Positions 1 to 6,728 of a DNA stretch of 6,880 nucleotides are shown piece after piece. The stretch is from BS750m-G4 sp964472195 (lineage in GTDB: Bacteria; Bacteroidota; Ignavibacteria; Tepidaquicellales; Tepidaquicellaceae), in the NCBI GenBank assembly GCA_964472195.1, contig CAYYJH010000115.1, forward strand, positions 1-6,880, given 5' to 3'. The notes beneath the pieces were generated by a model. That model searched no databases. It saw only the letters and a program-made list of their open reading frames with translations, and had not been told where the DNA came from. The translations under genes and the position numbers were made by a program. Positions within the stretch are counted from its first letter, which is position 1. Each line of letters starts with the position of its first letter.

Positions 1-177
1 GGTTATAAAAACAATTTTATTTTTTAGATTTAACATACTCAAATTTATTTTATTAAATAAAGAAAAAGAAGTTTAATAAAAATCAAAAATAATTAATACC
101 TAAAAAACTTTATGGATAAATTTGTTTTTAAAAATTGTTCAGGTTAATTAGAAATTTAAAACGAAGTCTTTGGAAAG

Positions 178-212
178 AAAAAAAGGTGTCAGAAATATTC
201 CAACACCTTTTT
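178..212 (-). terminator. Intrinsic terminator downstream of the VWA gene
   Basis: A perfect 10-bp inverted repeat pairs 180-189 with 203-212 around a 13-nt loop. The core is GGTGT/ACACC flanked by A/T pairs. Read on the minus strand, the hairpin ends in a run of seven T (complement of A178-184), so it fits a Rho-independent terminator about 30 bases past the minus-strand stop at 243. On the plus strand the T run is only five long, so plus-strand termination would be weaker. Confidence 0.75.
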
Positions 213-242
213 GTAAGAAACTTAAGTTAAATGTGTCATACC

Positions 243-1712
243 TTAGTTTTCACCGTCATCTTTCTTTTTCTTACTCTTATAATTATCATACTTTCCAGCT
301 TTTTGCATATTCTGCCTTTCCTCTTCCGTCTTATATTCAGCATCATCCAGATTTTCGCCATATTTTTCTATGCTTTCGTACTGCCTGTCCATATCAACAT
401 TCGATCCTAAACTTTCTTGTTGTTCATTCATATACTCTTTACTGAGCTTCAGTTGTTTTCTCGCCTCATCATAGTTCCCATCATCTGCATAACGTATTGC
501 ACGTTCCATCATTTCATTTGCTTCAAACAAAGCAATGTTCTGCATAACTTCGCTATTGAAACTTTCCAAATAATCAGACCTGTTATTTGTCAACTCCAGG
601 GTTGTGTATTGATGGTCTTTGATACGCTTAAAATCGTTTGTCACATCTTCGTAAATTAACTCTGCATGGAAATTTACATAATCGTATAGGGGAGAAGTAA
701 CTTTAAATTTTAATAGAACCGATTTCTTTTCACCGGAAAACACATCTTTGAAATCGATGATAATCTTATCACCAACAACTTCGTACGGAAAGCCAAATAC
801 TTTCGACAATTTCATGTAATTACCAGGAAATGAAACCTCAACCTTTGTGTTTTGTCCGGCTAATGAACGTATACCTCTTAATTCCTGTGCAAATATTTTA
901 TGTATATCCCTTGGAGATTCAATGAAATAATAATTACCCCTTCCATACTCAGCAACATTACTCATTAGATCTTCATTAAAATCATTACCAACACCAAACG
1001 TTGAAATTATAATCCCGTCCTTCCAATTTTTATCCTTAACAATTTGCTGTAGTCTGTATACATCCGTAATACCCCTGTTTGCTATACCGTCTGAAAGAAG
1101 AAAAACCCTGTTTACATACCCTCTTGCGTAAGAATATTCAACCTGGTCAAAACCCTCGAGCATACCTCCGCTCAGGTTTGTGTAACCACCGGATGTGATT
1201 TTCGATACCTTATCCCTCAAATCGCTTTTTCTTCTAACATTGGAAGAACTATATAATACATCAACGTAATCGTTATAGGTTACCAAAGAAACATAATCAC
1301 GCATCTCTAATTCATCGAGCATAAAGTTTACTGATTCCTTGACGTAATCGAGTTTATTATAATCGCTCATAGACCCACTTTTATCGATAACCAATGCAAT
1401 GTTTAAAGGTGAACGCTCCCTCTCGACATCTATCTTATCAGCTTCTAAATCTAAGTAGAGATAAATTTCATCCTTCTCCGCATCATGATAATAATAATTA
1501 TTATTCAACTGCATGCTTAACTGGATTGGTCCTTCATTTCGAATAGCATTATTGATATTATAAGTCCTGCCCGTCTTACGTAGAAACATTTTATTCAAGC
1601 TGTTTGAAAAATTAGTTATGCCATTTGTATTAGTATAAATTATTACTAATCCAAATAGCACAAATGCAAACAATATTAAAAATTTCGAGATGAAAATTTT
1701 TTTGTTTTCCAT
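243..1712 (-). CDS. Membrane-anchored von Willebrand factor A (VWA) domain protein
   Basis: A 489-residue protein of the bacterial VWA group (COG2304-like). It begins with a basic N-terminus and one hydrophobic segment at about residues 9-26, which is an uncleaved anchor or signal peptide with no lipobox, so the bulk is probably outside the cytoplasmic membrane. The VWA domain spans about residues 102-285 and has a complete metal-ion-dependent adhesion site: D110-x-S112-x-S114 (DKSGSM), T178 in GGYTNLSGG, and D208 in LLSDG. Such domains usually bind protein partners through a divalent metal. A beta-rich region (about 286-375) follows, then a helical stretch (about 385-432) with the NYDEARKQLKLS pattern seen after VWA domains in this family, and a highly charged Lys/Asp/Glu tail. 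I chose the first ATG because later Met codons would lose the membrane segment. No Shine-Dalgarno precedes it, only A/T-rich leader. It is divergent from groES with its own terminator. Domain call is firm; cellular role and partner are unknown. Confidence 0.9.
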   Translation of the reverse strand: MENKKIFISKFLILFAFVLFGLVIIYTNTNGITNFSNSLNKMFLRKTGRTYNINNAIRNEGPIQLSMQLNNNYYYHDAEKDEIYLYLDLEADKIDVERERSPLNIALVIDKSGSMSDYNKLDYVKESVNFMLDELEMRDYVSLVTYNDYVDVLYSSSNVRRKSDLRDKVSKITSGGYTNLSGGMLEGFDQVEYSYARGYVNRVFLLSDGIANRGITDVYRLQQIVKDKNWKDGIIISTFGVGNDFNEDLMSNVAEYGRGNYYFIESPRDIHKIFAQELRGIRSLAGQNTKVEVSFPGNYMKLSKVFGFPYEVVGDKIIIDFKDVFSGEKKSVLLKFKVTSPLYDYVNFHAELIYEDVTNDFKRIKDHQYTTLELTNNRSDYLESFNSEVMQNIALFEANEMMERAIRYADDGNYDEARKQLKLSKEYMNEQQESLGSNVDMDRQYESIEKYGENLDDAEYKTEEERQNMQKAGKYDNYKSKKKKDDGEN

Positions 1713-1816
1713 TATATTTTGTGTTAATTATAAATATTTCTGAAATTTTACTTAATTATCAAACCTCGACAACTTCGATTAGTTCCGAAATTCTATTAAA
1801 ATGATTAAACATTGTC

Positions 1817-1845
1817 TTGATTATAAAAAATTATCTTATTATTTT
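1817..1845 (+). promoter_or_regulatory. Possible groESL promoter
   Basis: TTGATT (1817-1822) and TATTTT (1840-1845) are separated by 17 bases and resemble a vegetative -35/-10 pair. The -10-like box runs into the left arm of the CIRCE element, so transcription would start inside the operator, the usual arrangement for HrcA-repressed groESL. The region is so AT-rich that other pairs are possible. Confidence 0.3.
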
Positions 1846-1870
1846 AGCACTTCACTTAAGAGAGTGCTAA
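1844..1870 (+). promoter_or_regulatory. CIRCE operator (HrcA binding site) of groESL
   Basis: The 9-9-9 CIRCE pattern is present: left arm TTAGCACTT (1844-1852), nine-base spacer, right arm GAGTGCTAA (1862-1870). It matches the consensus TTAGCACTC-N9-GAGTGCTAA except for the last base of the left arm (T for C). The symmetry extends outward, so 1840-1851 and 1863-1874 are exact reverse complements over 12 bases. CIRCE is the DNA target of HrcA, which represses chaperone operons until heat or misfolded protein occupies GroEL. It lies 52 bases before the groES start codon. The hrcA gene is not in this window. Confidence 0.95.
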
Positions 1871-1922
1871 AATATTTAAATAAACACATATTTTTTAAAT
1901 AAATAAAAAGAAAGGAATTACA

Positions 1923-2207
1923 ATGAAAATTCAACCTTTAGCAGACAGGATAGTTGTTAAGCCATCACCGGCTGAAGAAAAAACTGCTTCTGGGATTATC
2001 ATTCCTGACACAGCTAAAGAAAAACCTCAGGAAGGAGAAATTATAGCTGTTGGAAAAGGCAGGATAACCGATGAAGGTAAAGAAATCCCCCTTGAACTAA
2101 AAGTAGGTGATAAGATTCTTTATGGTAAATATTCAGGAACTGAAATCACTATCAGCGGAGAAGAATATTTAATAATGAAAGAATCAGATGTATATGCAAA
2201 AATTTAA
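1923..2207 (+). CDS. groES: Co-chaperonin GroES (Hsp10)
   Basis: The 94-residue lid subunit of the bacterial chaperonin. Seven copies cap the GroEL ring in the cytoplasm and close the folding chamber in an ATP-dependent cycle. The length is typical. It opens with the family motif KIQPLADRIVVKP, followed by the mobile loop at about residues 17-33, whose hydrophobic tripeptide (I25-I27, in GIIIPDT) docks onto GroEL. The roof hairpin lies near VGKGRITDEGKEIPL (43-57), and VGDKILYGKYSGTEI (61-75) is the conserved core strand region. The start is supported by AAAGGA at 1911-1916, six bases before the ATG. It is first in a two-gene operon, 37 bases upstream of groEL and directly downstream of CIRCE, so HrcA-controlled heat-shock regulation is expected. 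Confidence 0.98.
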   Translation: MKIQPLADRIVVKPSPAEEKTASGIIIPDTAKEKPQEGEIIAVGKGRITDEGKEIPLELKVGDKILYGKYSGTEITISGEEYLIMKESDVYAKI

Positions 2208-2244
2208 ATTTTATATAATTAAAAAATAAAGGAGAAAATTAAAT

Positions 2245-3888
2245 ATGGCTTCAAAAATAATTAGCTATGACGCAGAAGCAAGAAACTCACTCTTAAAAGG
2301 TGTTGACGATCTTGCAAACACAGTCAAGGTAACCTTAGGACCAAAAGGAAGAAATGTAGTTATCGATAAAAAATTCGGAGCCCCCACTGTTACGAAGGAC
2401 GGAGTAACAGTAGCAAAAGAGATCGAATTAGAAGACCCTTATGAAAACATGGGAGCTCAAATGGTTAAAGAAGTTGCATCAAAAACATCAGACGTTGCAG
2501 GTGATGGAACAACAACAGCAACAGTTCTTGCGCAAGCGATTTACAGGGAAGGATTAAAAAATGTAACGGGCGGCGCAAACCCGATGGATTTGAAAAGAGG
2601 AATCGATATTGCAACAAAAAAATTAGTTGAAGGTTTGAAAGGAATTTCCAATCCTATAAAGGAATCCAAAGAAATTGCACAGGTTGGCACAATCTCTGCA
2701 AACAATGACCCAACCATCGGTGAACTTATTGCTTCTGCAATGGATAAAGTTGGAAAAGATGGTGTCATAACAGTTGAAGATGCAAAAGGTACAGAAACAA
2801 CTTTAGACGTCGTCGAAGGTATGCAGTTTGATAGAGGGTACCTCTCACCATACTTTGTGACAAATGCAGACTCAATGGAAACGGAATTAGAAGACCCATA
2901 CATCTTGATACATGATAAAAAAATATCAACGATGAAAGATCTACTGCCAATATTAGAAAAAGTTTCACAGGCAGGAAAGTCATTATTGATCATTGCCGAA
3001 GACTTAGAGGGTGAAGCTCTTGCAACTTTAGTAGTTAATAAGTTAAGAGGAACATTGAAGATTGCAGCAGTAAAAGCTCCAGGCTTCGGTGACAGAAGAA
3101 AAGCTATGCTCGAAGATATCGCTATACTGACAGCAGGTACAGTTATTTCCGAAGAGCAGGGGTATAAATTGGAAAATGCAACTGTCTCATATCTCGGGAC
3201 TGCAAAGAGAATCGTTATAGATAAAGATAACACAACCATCGTTGAAGGAGCAGGAAAAACAGATGACATAAAGAAAAGAATCAGTGAAATAAAAAATCAA
3301 ATTGACAAGACAACATCGGATTACGACAAAGAAAAATTACAGGAAAGACTTGCTAAACTTTCAGGTGGTGTTGCAGTATTAAAGATTGGTGCAGCAACTG
3401 AAGTAGAGATGAAAGAAAAAAAGGCACGTGTAGAAGATGCATTGCACGCAACAAGAGCAGCAGTTGAAGAAGGAATAGTGCCAGGTGGCGGTGTTGCTTT
3501 CTTAAGAGTTGCTACCAGTTTGGATGATATTAAGAATGACAACCAGGACATTCAGCTTGGAATTAAAATCGTTAAGAAAGCTATCGAAGAACCAATCAGG
3601 CAGATAGTTGAGAACGCAGGCTTGGAAGGTGCTGTCATAATAAACAAAGTCAAAGAAGGTAAAGGAAATTATGGCTTCAACGCTGAAACCGAAAAATACG
3701 AAGACTTAGTAGAAGCCGGTGTAATCGATCCTACAAAAGTATCAAGGATTGCATTAGAGAACGCCGCATCTGTCGGTTCGGTATTGCTGATGACTGAAGC
3801 AATCATAAGCGAAAAACCCGAAAAAGAAGCTCCTCCAATGATGCCACCAGGTGGCGGTGGAATGGGTGATATGGGTGGAATGTATTAA
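2245..3888 (+). CDS. groEL: Chaperonin GroEL (Hsp60)
   Basis: The 547-residue chaperonin subunit. Two stacked seven-subunit rings bind unfolded proteins and fold them in the GroES-capped cavity, driven by ATP. Residue numbering matches E. coli GroEL through the catalytic sites. The equatorial ATP-site loop DGTTT lies at 87-91, with the nucleotide-site acids D52 and D87. D398, needed for hydrolysis, sits in VEDALHATRAAVEEG. The apical substrate and GroES groove is intact (Y199, S201, Y203, F204, L234, L237, L259, V263, V264). The protein ends in a flexible Gly/Met-rich tail (GGGGMGDMGGM) closing with Tyr. A strong ribosome site, AAAGGAG at 2228-2234, sits ten bases before the ATG. It shares the groES transcript and ends before an intrinsic terminator. 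No missing residue or frameshift was seen, so a functional housekeeping chaperonin is expected. Confidence 0.99.
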   Translation: MASKIISYDAEARNSLLKGVDDLANTVKVTLGPKGRNVVIDKKFGAPTVTKDGVTVAKEIELEDPYENMGAQMVKEVASKTSDVAGDGTTTATVLAQAIYREGLKNVTGGANPMDLKRGIDIATKKLVEGLKGISNPIKESKEIAQVGTISANNDPTIGELIASAMDKVGKDGVITVEDAKGTETTLDVVEGMQFDRGYLSPYFVTNADSMETELEDPYILIHDKKISTMKDLLPILEKVSQAGKSLLIIAEDLEGEALATLVVNKLRGTLKIAAVKAPGFGDRRKAMLEDIAILTAGTVISEEQGYKLENATVSYLGTAKRIVIDKDNTTIVEGAGKTDDIKKRISEIKNQIDKTTSDYDKEKLQERLAKLSGGVAVLKIGAATEVEMKEKKARVEDALHATRAAVEEGIVPGGGVAFLRVATSLDDIKNDNQDIQLGIKIVKKAIEEPIRQIVENAGLEGAVIINKVKEGKGNYGFNAETEKYEDLVEAGVIDPTKVSRIALENAASVGSVLLMTEAIISEKPEKEAPPMMPPGGGGMGDMGGMY

Positions 3889-3919
3889 TAGATAGTTTCA
3901 CCAAAATGTATATCATTAT

Positions 3920-3966
3920 AAAAGACCCCGGTTGGATTACTGATCGGGGCTTTTTTTTATTTTTTG
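3920..3966 (+). terminator. Intrinsic terminator of the groESL operon
   Basis: A GC-rich stem pairs 3926-3935 (CCCCGGTTGG) with 3940-3949 (CTGATCGGGG), including G-U wobbles, around the four-base loop ATTA. One bulged A (3925) and a further G-C and A-T pairs extend it outward. It is followed by eight T at 3951-3958 and another T-rich stretch. It lies 32 bases after the groEL stop and separates the chaperonin operon from the next gene. Confidence 0.92.
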
Positions 3967-4135
3967 TATAAAATTTTTAAAAAAATAGTATTTGTGAATT
4001 CTTAAGTGAAAATTCATTATAAATTAAAAACTGCAAATTGAAATTTTCTTTACAAAAATCTCTATAATTTTTACTGATAAAGTCTTAGTAATAAATATGA
4101 ATCAGGGATGCGCTTAAGTCTAATACTCTTGTTAT

Positions 4136-4166
4136 GATTTCTTCTATTAATTATATTTAAGAAATC
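4136..4166 (+). repeat. Inverted repeat in the leader of the propeller gene
   Basis: GATTTCTT (4136-4143) is an exact reverse complement of AAGAAATC (4159-4166), separated by 15 A/T-rich bases. The repeat ends 26 bases before the start codon at 4193. It has no T run, so it is not a terminator. It could be an operator or a 5' untranslated hairpin, or a chance repeat in AT-rich DNA. Confidence 0.45.
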
Positions 4167-4192
4167 CATTTTCAAATTAAAAATCATAAATC

Positions 4193-5554
4193 ATGAAAAA
4201 AGTTGTTTTTATGTTTGTGATTTTAGTTACAACCATTCAGATATCACTATCACAACCCTATCAGACGATATATACTGCTAACTTTTTTATTACTAAATTC
4301 TATAAGTTTAATTTCAACAATGAGCCTATAAAAAAAATATTCTTCCAGGAGTTAGGTTTGACCGGAGACCCTTGCCCATATGATCCTATAGGTTTTCATA
4401 CATTTCAAATAAATAAAAGTACACTTCAGACATTCAAACCATTCAATGGATTCCTCGATAGATTTCAATGTGAAGTTTACATAACAGGATGCGACAGACA
4501 CGCAGTTGATTTTTTTGCAATATCACATCTGGATTCTAATCTTATAATTAAATATATGAATTATGCAGGAGCACCGAGTCCACAATGTGCTCCATTTATC
4601 CGATCGAATTTAACAACCAACGGTGGCATCAGCTCAACAACGATTTTTAATAACCAGGTATTATACGGTTGTGATTTTAATCCAGAGAATGATAATATCA
4701 TTTATGCAGGTGTTGAAGATTATATTTATAAAAGCACTGACAAAGGTAACAGTTGGGTTGTTGTTTCAAATTTAACAGACTTGAACGGCTTCGTTAAAAT
4801 AAATCCTATAAGACCAAATGACGTTTTCGCTGTCGGGGTCAGTAATATGTTTTTAAGCACAAATGCAGGAAGCAGCTTTTTTACGCTTAACATACCACCT
4901 TTTAAAGAAATTGCATTTAATGAAACCGATAGTTCCATTTATGGAATTACTACTTCCTCTGTTTTTAAATCCTCCAACAGTGGTTTAAACTGGACACAAA
5001 TTGCCTCTCTACCTTTCATTAACACTATCGAGTTAAACCCGGATGTTCCAAATATCATTTACATTGGCACCGAGAATAAAGTATACCGTTCTATCAACGG
5101 AGGATTAACATTCAACCATTCCAATCTATCATTACCAACATCAAATAAAATAAGAGGAATTTCAAAAGATTCCGGTTCGGGGGACACAATTTATTTATGC
5201 ACAGATAAAGGAATTTTCAAAGTATGGGATTTAATGACAGGGATGAGCATTATATCCAATACAGTGCCCGATAAATTAAAATTATATCAAAATTATCCTA
5301 ATCCGTTTAATCCGTCTACAAGTATCAAATTCGATATTCCAGCGACTTCATATGTTAAATTGATAATCCACGATATTCTTGGAAAAGAAATCGCTGTTCT
5401 TGTGAATGAGAAGTTGAATGCGGGAACTTATGCGGTTGATTGGAATGCATCGAGTAAACCGAGCGGGGTATATTTTTATCGCATAACGATTCAGTCGGAC
5501 AGATTAGAGAGTAAAACTTTTGTAGAAACGAAAAGGATGGTGCTTTTTAAGTGA
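4193..5554 (+). CDS. Secreted Asp-box beta-propeller protein with type IX sorting domain
   Basis: A 453-residue exported protein. Residues 1-20 form a signal peptide (MKK start, hydrophobic core, likely cut after SLS20). Residues 21-175 are not recognised and carry C61, C93, C100, C132 and C160. Four Asp-box (BNR/sortilin-like) repeats follow at about 40-residue spacing: STDKGNSW (181-188), STNAGSSF (222-229), SSNSGLNW (260-267) and SINGGLTF (300-307). These mark consecutive propeller blades. The C-terminus (about 361-453) is a Por secretion sorting domain, opening with YQNYPNPFNPSTSIKF (365-380), then VKLIIHDILGKEIAVL and SGVYFYRI, and ending in basic KRMVLFK. Such domains send a protein across the outer membrane by the type IX system, often for surface attachment. 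No Shine-Dalgarno precedes the ATG, chosen because the signal peptide begins there. The gene stands alone, 304 bases after groEL. The ligand or activity is unknown; Asp boxes are structural, and sialidase catalytic residues were not recognised. Confidence 0.88.
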   Translation: MKKVVFMFVILVTTIQISLSQPYQTIYTANFFITKFYKFNFNNEPIKKIFFQELGLTGDPCPYDPIGFHTFQINKSTLQTFKPFNGFLDRFQCEVYITGCDRHAVDFFAISHLDSNLIIKYMNYAGAPSPQCAPFIRSNLTTNGGISSTTIFNNQVLYGCDFNPENDNIIYAGVEDYIYKSTDKGNSWVVVSNLTDLNGFVKINPIRPNDVFAVGVSNMFLSTNAGSSFFTLNIPPFKEIAFNETDSSIYGITTSSVFKSSNSGLNWTQIASLPFINTIELNPDVPNIIYIGTENKVYRSINGGLTFNHSNLSLPTSNKIRGISKDSGSGDTIYLCTDKGIFKVWDLMTGMSIISNTVPDKLKLYQNYPNPFNPSTSIKFDIPATSYVKLIIHDILGKEIAVLVNEKLNAGTYAVDWNASSKPSGVYFYRITIQSDRLESKTFVETKRMVLFK

Positions 5555-5857
5555 TTTTGGAAGATTTATCAAAACACTCTTTAATATACTTTAAAATGTT
5601 ACTTTGTTGAAATTGCCATTTTCTTACTAAAATCAAAAAAACTTTAAAATGATCTAAAAATGCTGATATTAAGACTGCTAAGTGAAATTTTTAGGTTTCC
5701 GATTGAAATTTCAGAACAGCGAATAAAGAATTTTTTATAACTAAACGTTTGAGAATCTTCGAAATTTCATCCCTCATCTTTATGTACTGTTTCCAAATGA
5801 AATATAAAGTTTATAATATTGAAAATAGCGAGTATTATACATAATTTTTAAAACATT
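5555..5857. other. AT-rich intergenic region, no gene recognised
   Basis: 303 bases with no credible ORF; the longest ATG frame noticed (5782-5844, 20 codons) has no homology I recognise. No clear terminator follows the propeller gene: a 5-bp stem at 5555-5559/5570-5574 lacks a T run. Short direct repeats occur: an 11-mer ACTTTAAAATG at 5588-5598 and 5641-5651, and the palindrome GAAATTTC at 5705-5712 and 5761-5768. TTTCCA (5790-5795) and TATAAT (5812-5817), 16 bases apart, are a possible promoter for the downstream pair, but this is weak. Confidence 0.6.
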
Positions 5858-6232
5858 ATGAATTCAGTAGACCCAAAACTTACAGCATTACAATTCAATG
5901 AATATATAAATAAACAGGATATCGATGGGCTTTCATCTCTTATGACAGAAGACCATGTATTCGTTGACCGTGTAGGGAAAGGCGATAAAGGTAATGAATC
6001 AATGACTAAGGGGTGGAAAGGTTTCTTCGAAATGTTTCCTGAATATAAAAATACTTTTATTAGAATACAGTCACAGGATGATCTTGTTGTAATATACGGT
6101 TATGCTATATGGAAGAAAGGCTCAGAACGAGACTATGTAATATGGACTGCAAAAATAGAAAATGACCTTGTTGCAGAATGGCGTATTTATGAAGATAAAG
6201 AAGAGAATAAGAAAAAATTCAATCTCGTATAA
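5858..6232 (+). CDS. NTF2/SnoaL-like fold small protein
   Basis: A 124-residue soluble protein with the layout of the nuclear transport factor 2 / SnoaL-like superfamily: an N-terminal helix pair (about 7-29) ending in the typical D21-x-DGLSSLMTEDHVFVD run, a helix with GWKGFFEMFPEY (52-63), then four beta strands through residue 112 (FIRIQS, LVVIYGYAIWK, DYVIWTAKIEN, VAEWRIYED). The length is usual for a single-domain member, which forms a cone-shaped pocket, often as a dimer. Members range from ketosteroid isomerases and polyketide cyclases to non-enzymatic ligand binders; H33, D37 and acidic residues could line the pocket, but no specific reaction can be assigned. It has no signal peptide, so it is probably cytoplasmic. 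The ATG lacks a Shine-Dalgarno sequence. It lies 43 bases upstream of the next gene on the same strand, suggesting co-transcription. The superfamily call is from pattern recognition only. Confidence 0.8.
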   Translation: MNSVDPKLTALQFNEYINKQDIDGLSSLMTEDHVFVDRVGKGDKGNESMTKGWKGFFEMFPEYKNTFIRIQSQDDLVVIYGYAIWKKGSERDYVIWTAKIENDLVAEWRIYEDKEENKKKFNLV

Positions 6233-6275
6233 AATTTAAAATTACTTACAATTAGAAAATGAGGTATAAAGATTC

Positions 6276-6656
6276 ATGTCAACAGACTTGATCGTATCTA
6301 CAATCCTCATCACACTTGCCTTGATATTCTACTCACTGGGAATTTGGTCAGAGCGTATTGCTCATTACCTGAAACCATGGCACGTTGCTGCTTTCTGGGC
6401 TGGTTTCATCTTCGATGTATCAGGAACTTTGGTTATGCATCGAATGTCTGAAGGACCTTTCAACCTGCTTGAGCCACACACACTGACAGGACAAATCGCA
6501 CTCTGGCTTATGCTTGCTCATGCTACCTGGGCAACCTACGTAATACGAAGAGGAAGCGATGTATTAAGAAGAGATTTTCATCGGTACAGCCTTTTTGTTT
6601 GGTTAGTCTGGATGGTTCCTTATATTGGCGGGATGTATCTCGGAATGAATGGTTAA
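6276..6656 (+). CDS. Small four-helix membrane protein, HsmA/TIGR03987-like
   Basis: A 126-residue integral membrane protein with four predicted helices at about residues 5-24, 36-55, 70-90 and 104-124. It resembles, from memory, the conserved small membrane family TIGR03987 (HsmA family): SLGIWSERI after the first helix, KPWHVAAFWAGFIFDVSGT leading into the second, and HTLTGQIALWLMLAHATWA in the third. Histidines H36, H55, H68, H82 and H102 and D47 lie in or near the helices and could bind a metal or haem, but this is inference. The function is not established as far as I know. A Shine-Dalgarno GAGG (6261-6264) precedes the ATG by 11 bases. Sampled stretches are about 47-53 percent G+C against about 30 percent in the preceding gene, with CTG and CTC leucine codons more frequent, which may indicate transfer. 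It may be co-transcribed with the NTF2-like gene. Confidence 0.8.
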   Translation: MSTDLIVSTILITLALIFYSLGIWSERIAHYLKPWHVAAFWAGFIFDVSGTLVMHRMSEGPFNLLEPHTLTGQIALWLMLAHATWATYVIRRGSDVLRRDFHRYSLFVWLVWMVPYIGGMYLGMNG

Positions 6657-6659
6657 GAT

Positions 6660-6728
6660 ATGAAGAAGATATCTCCATTTTTTGCATTATGGATTTCCTG
6701 TTTTATACTAATGAATATCGCTACATGA
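6660..6728 (+). CDS. Doubtful 22-codon ORF with a membrane-like sequence
   Basis: An ATG three bases after the preceding stop opens a 22-codon frame. It starts MKKISPFF and continues hydrophobically (ALWISCFILMNIA), resembling a signal peptide or tiny membrane segment. There is no clear ribosome site, although translation could be coupled to the gene just upstream. A 6-bp inverted repeat (6656-6661/6669-6674) with six T at 6678-6683 overlaps its 5' end and could instead be a weak terminator. No continuation was found in the other forward frames. It may be a small protein, the remnant of a longer exported one, or chance. Confidence 0.2.
   Translation: MKKISPFFALWISCFILMNIAT

Larger units (their letters stand above)
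3889..4192. other. Intergenic region between groEL and the propeller gene
   Basis: 304 bases without a credible gene. The first part holds the groEL terminator. The remainder is AT-rich and contains a weak inverted repeat, TGAATT (3995-4000) with AATTCA (4011-4016), and a better one at 4136-4166 listed separately. A 21-codon ORF starting at 3906 runs through the terminator stem and is taken as chance. No Shine-Dalgarno sequence or convincing -35/-10 pair was found for the downstream gene, though its promoter must lie here. Confidence 0.7.

Noticed and set aside
170..659. Plus-strand frames over the 3' end of the VWA gene
   Set aside because: They are antisense to the VWA coding sequence, rich in His/Phe/Tyr/Ser as expected for shadows, and the first runs through the terminator hairpin.
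2541..3269. A 242-codon minus-strand open frame inside groEL
   Set aside because: It lies antisense to fully conserved groEL codons and its translation resembles no family; it is a shadow of the real gene.
3906..3971. A 21-codon ORF after groEL
   Set aside because: It is made of the terminator stem and T run and has no ribosome site.
5782..5844. A 20-codon ORF before the NTF2-like gene
   Set aside because: It is short and low-complexity, has no ribosome site, and overlaps the likely promoter region.
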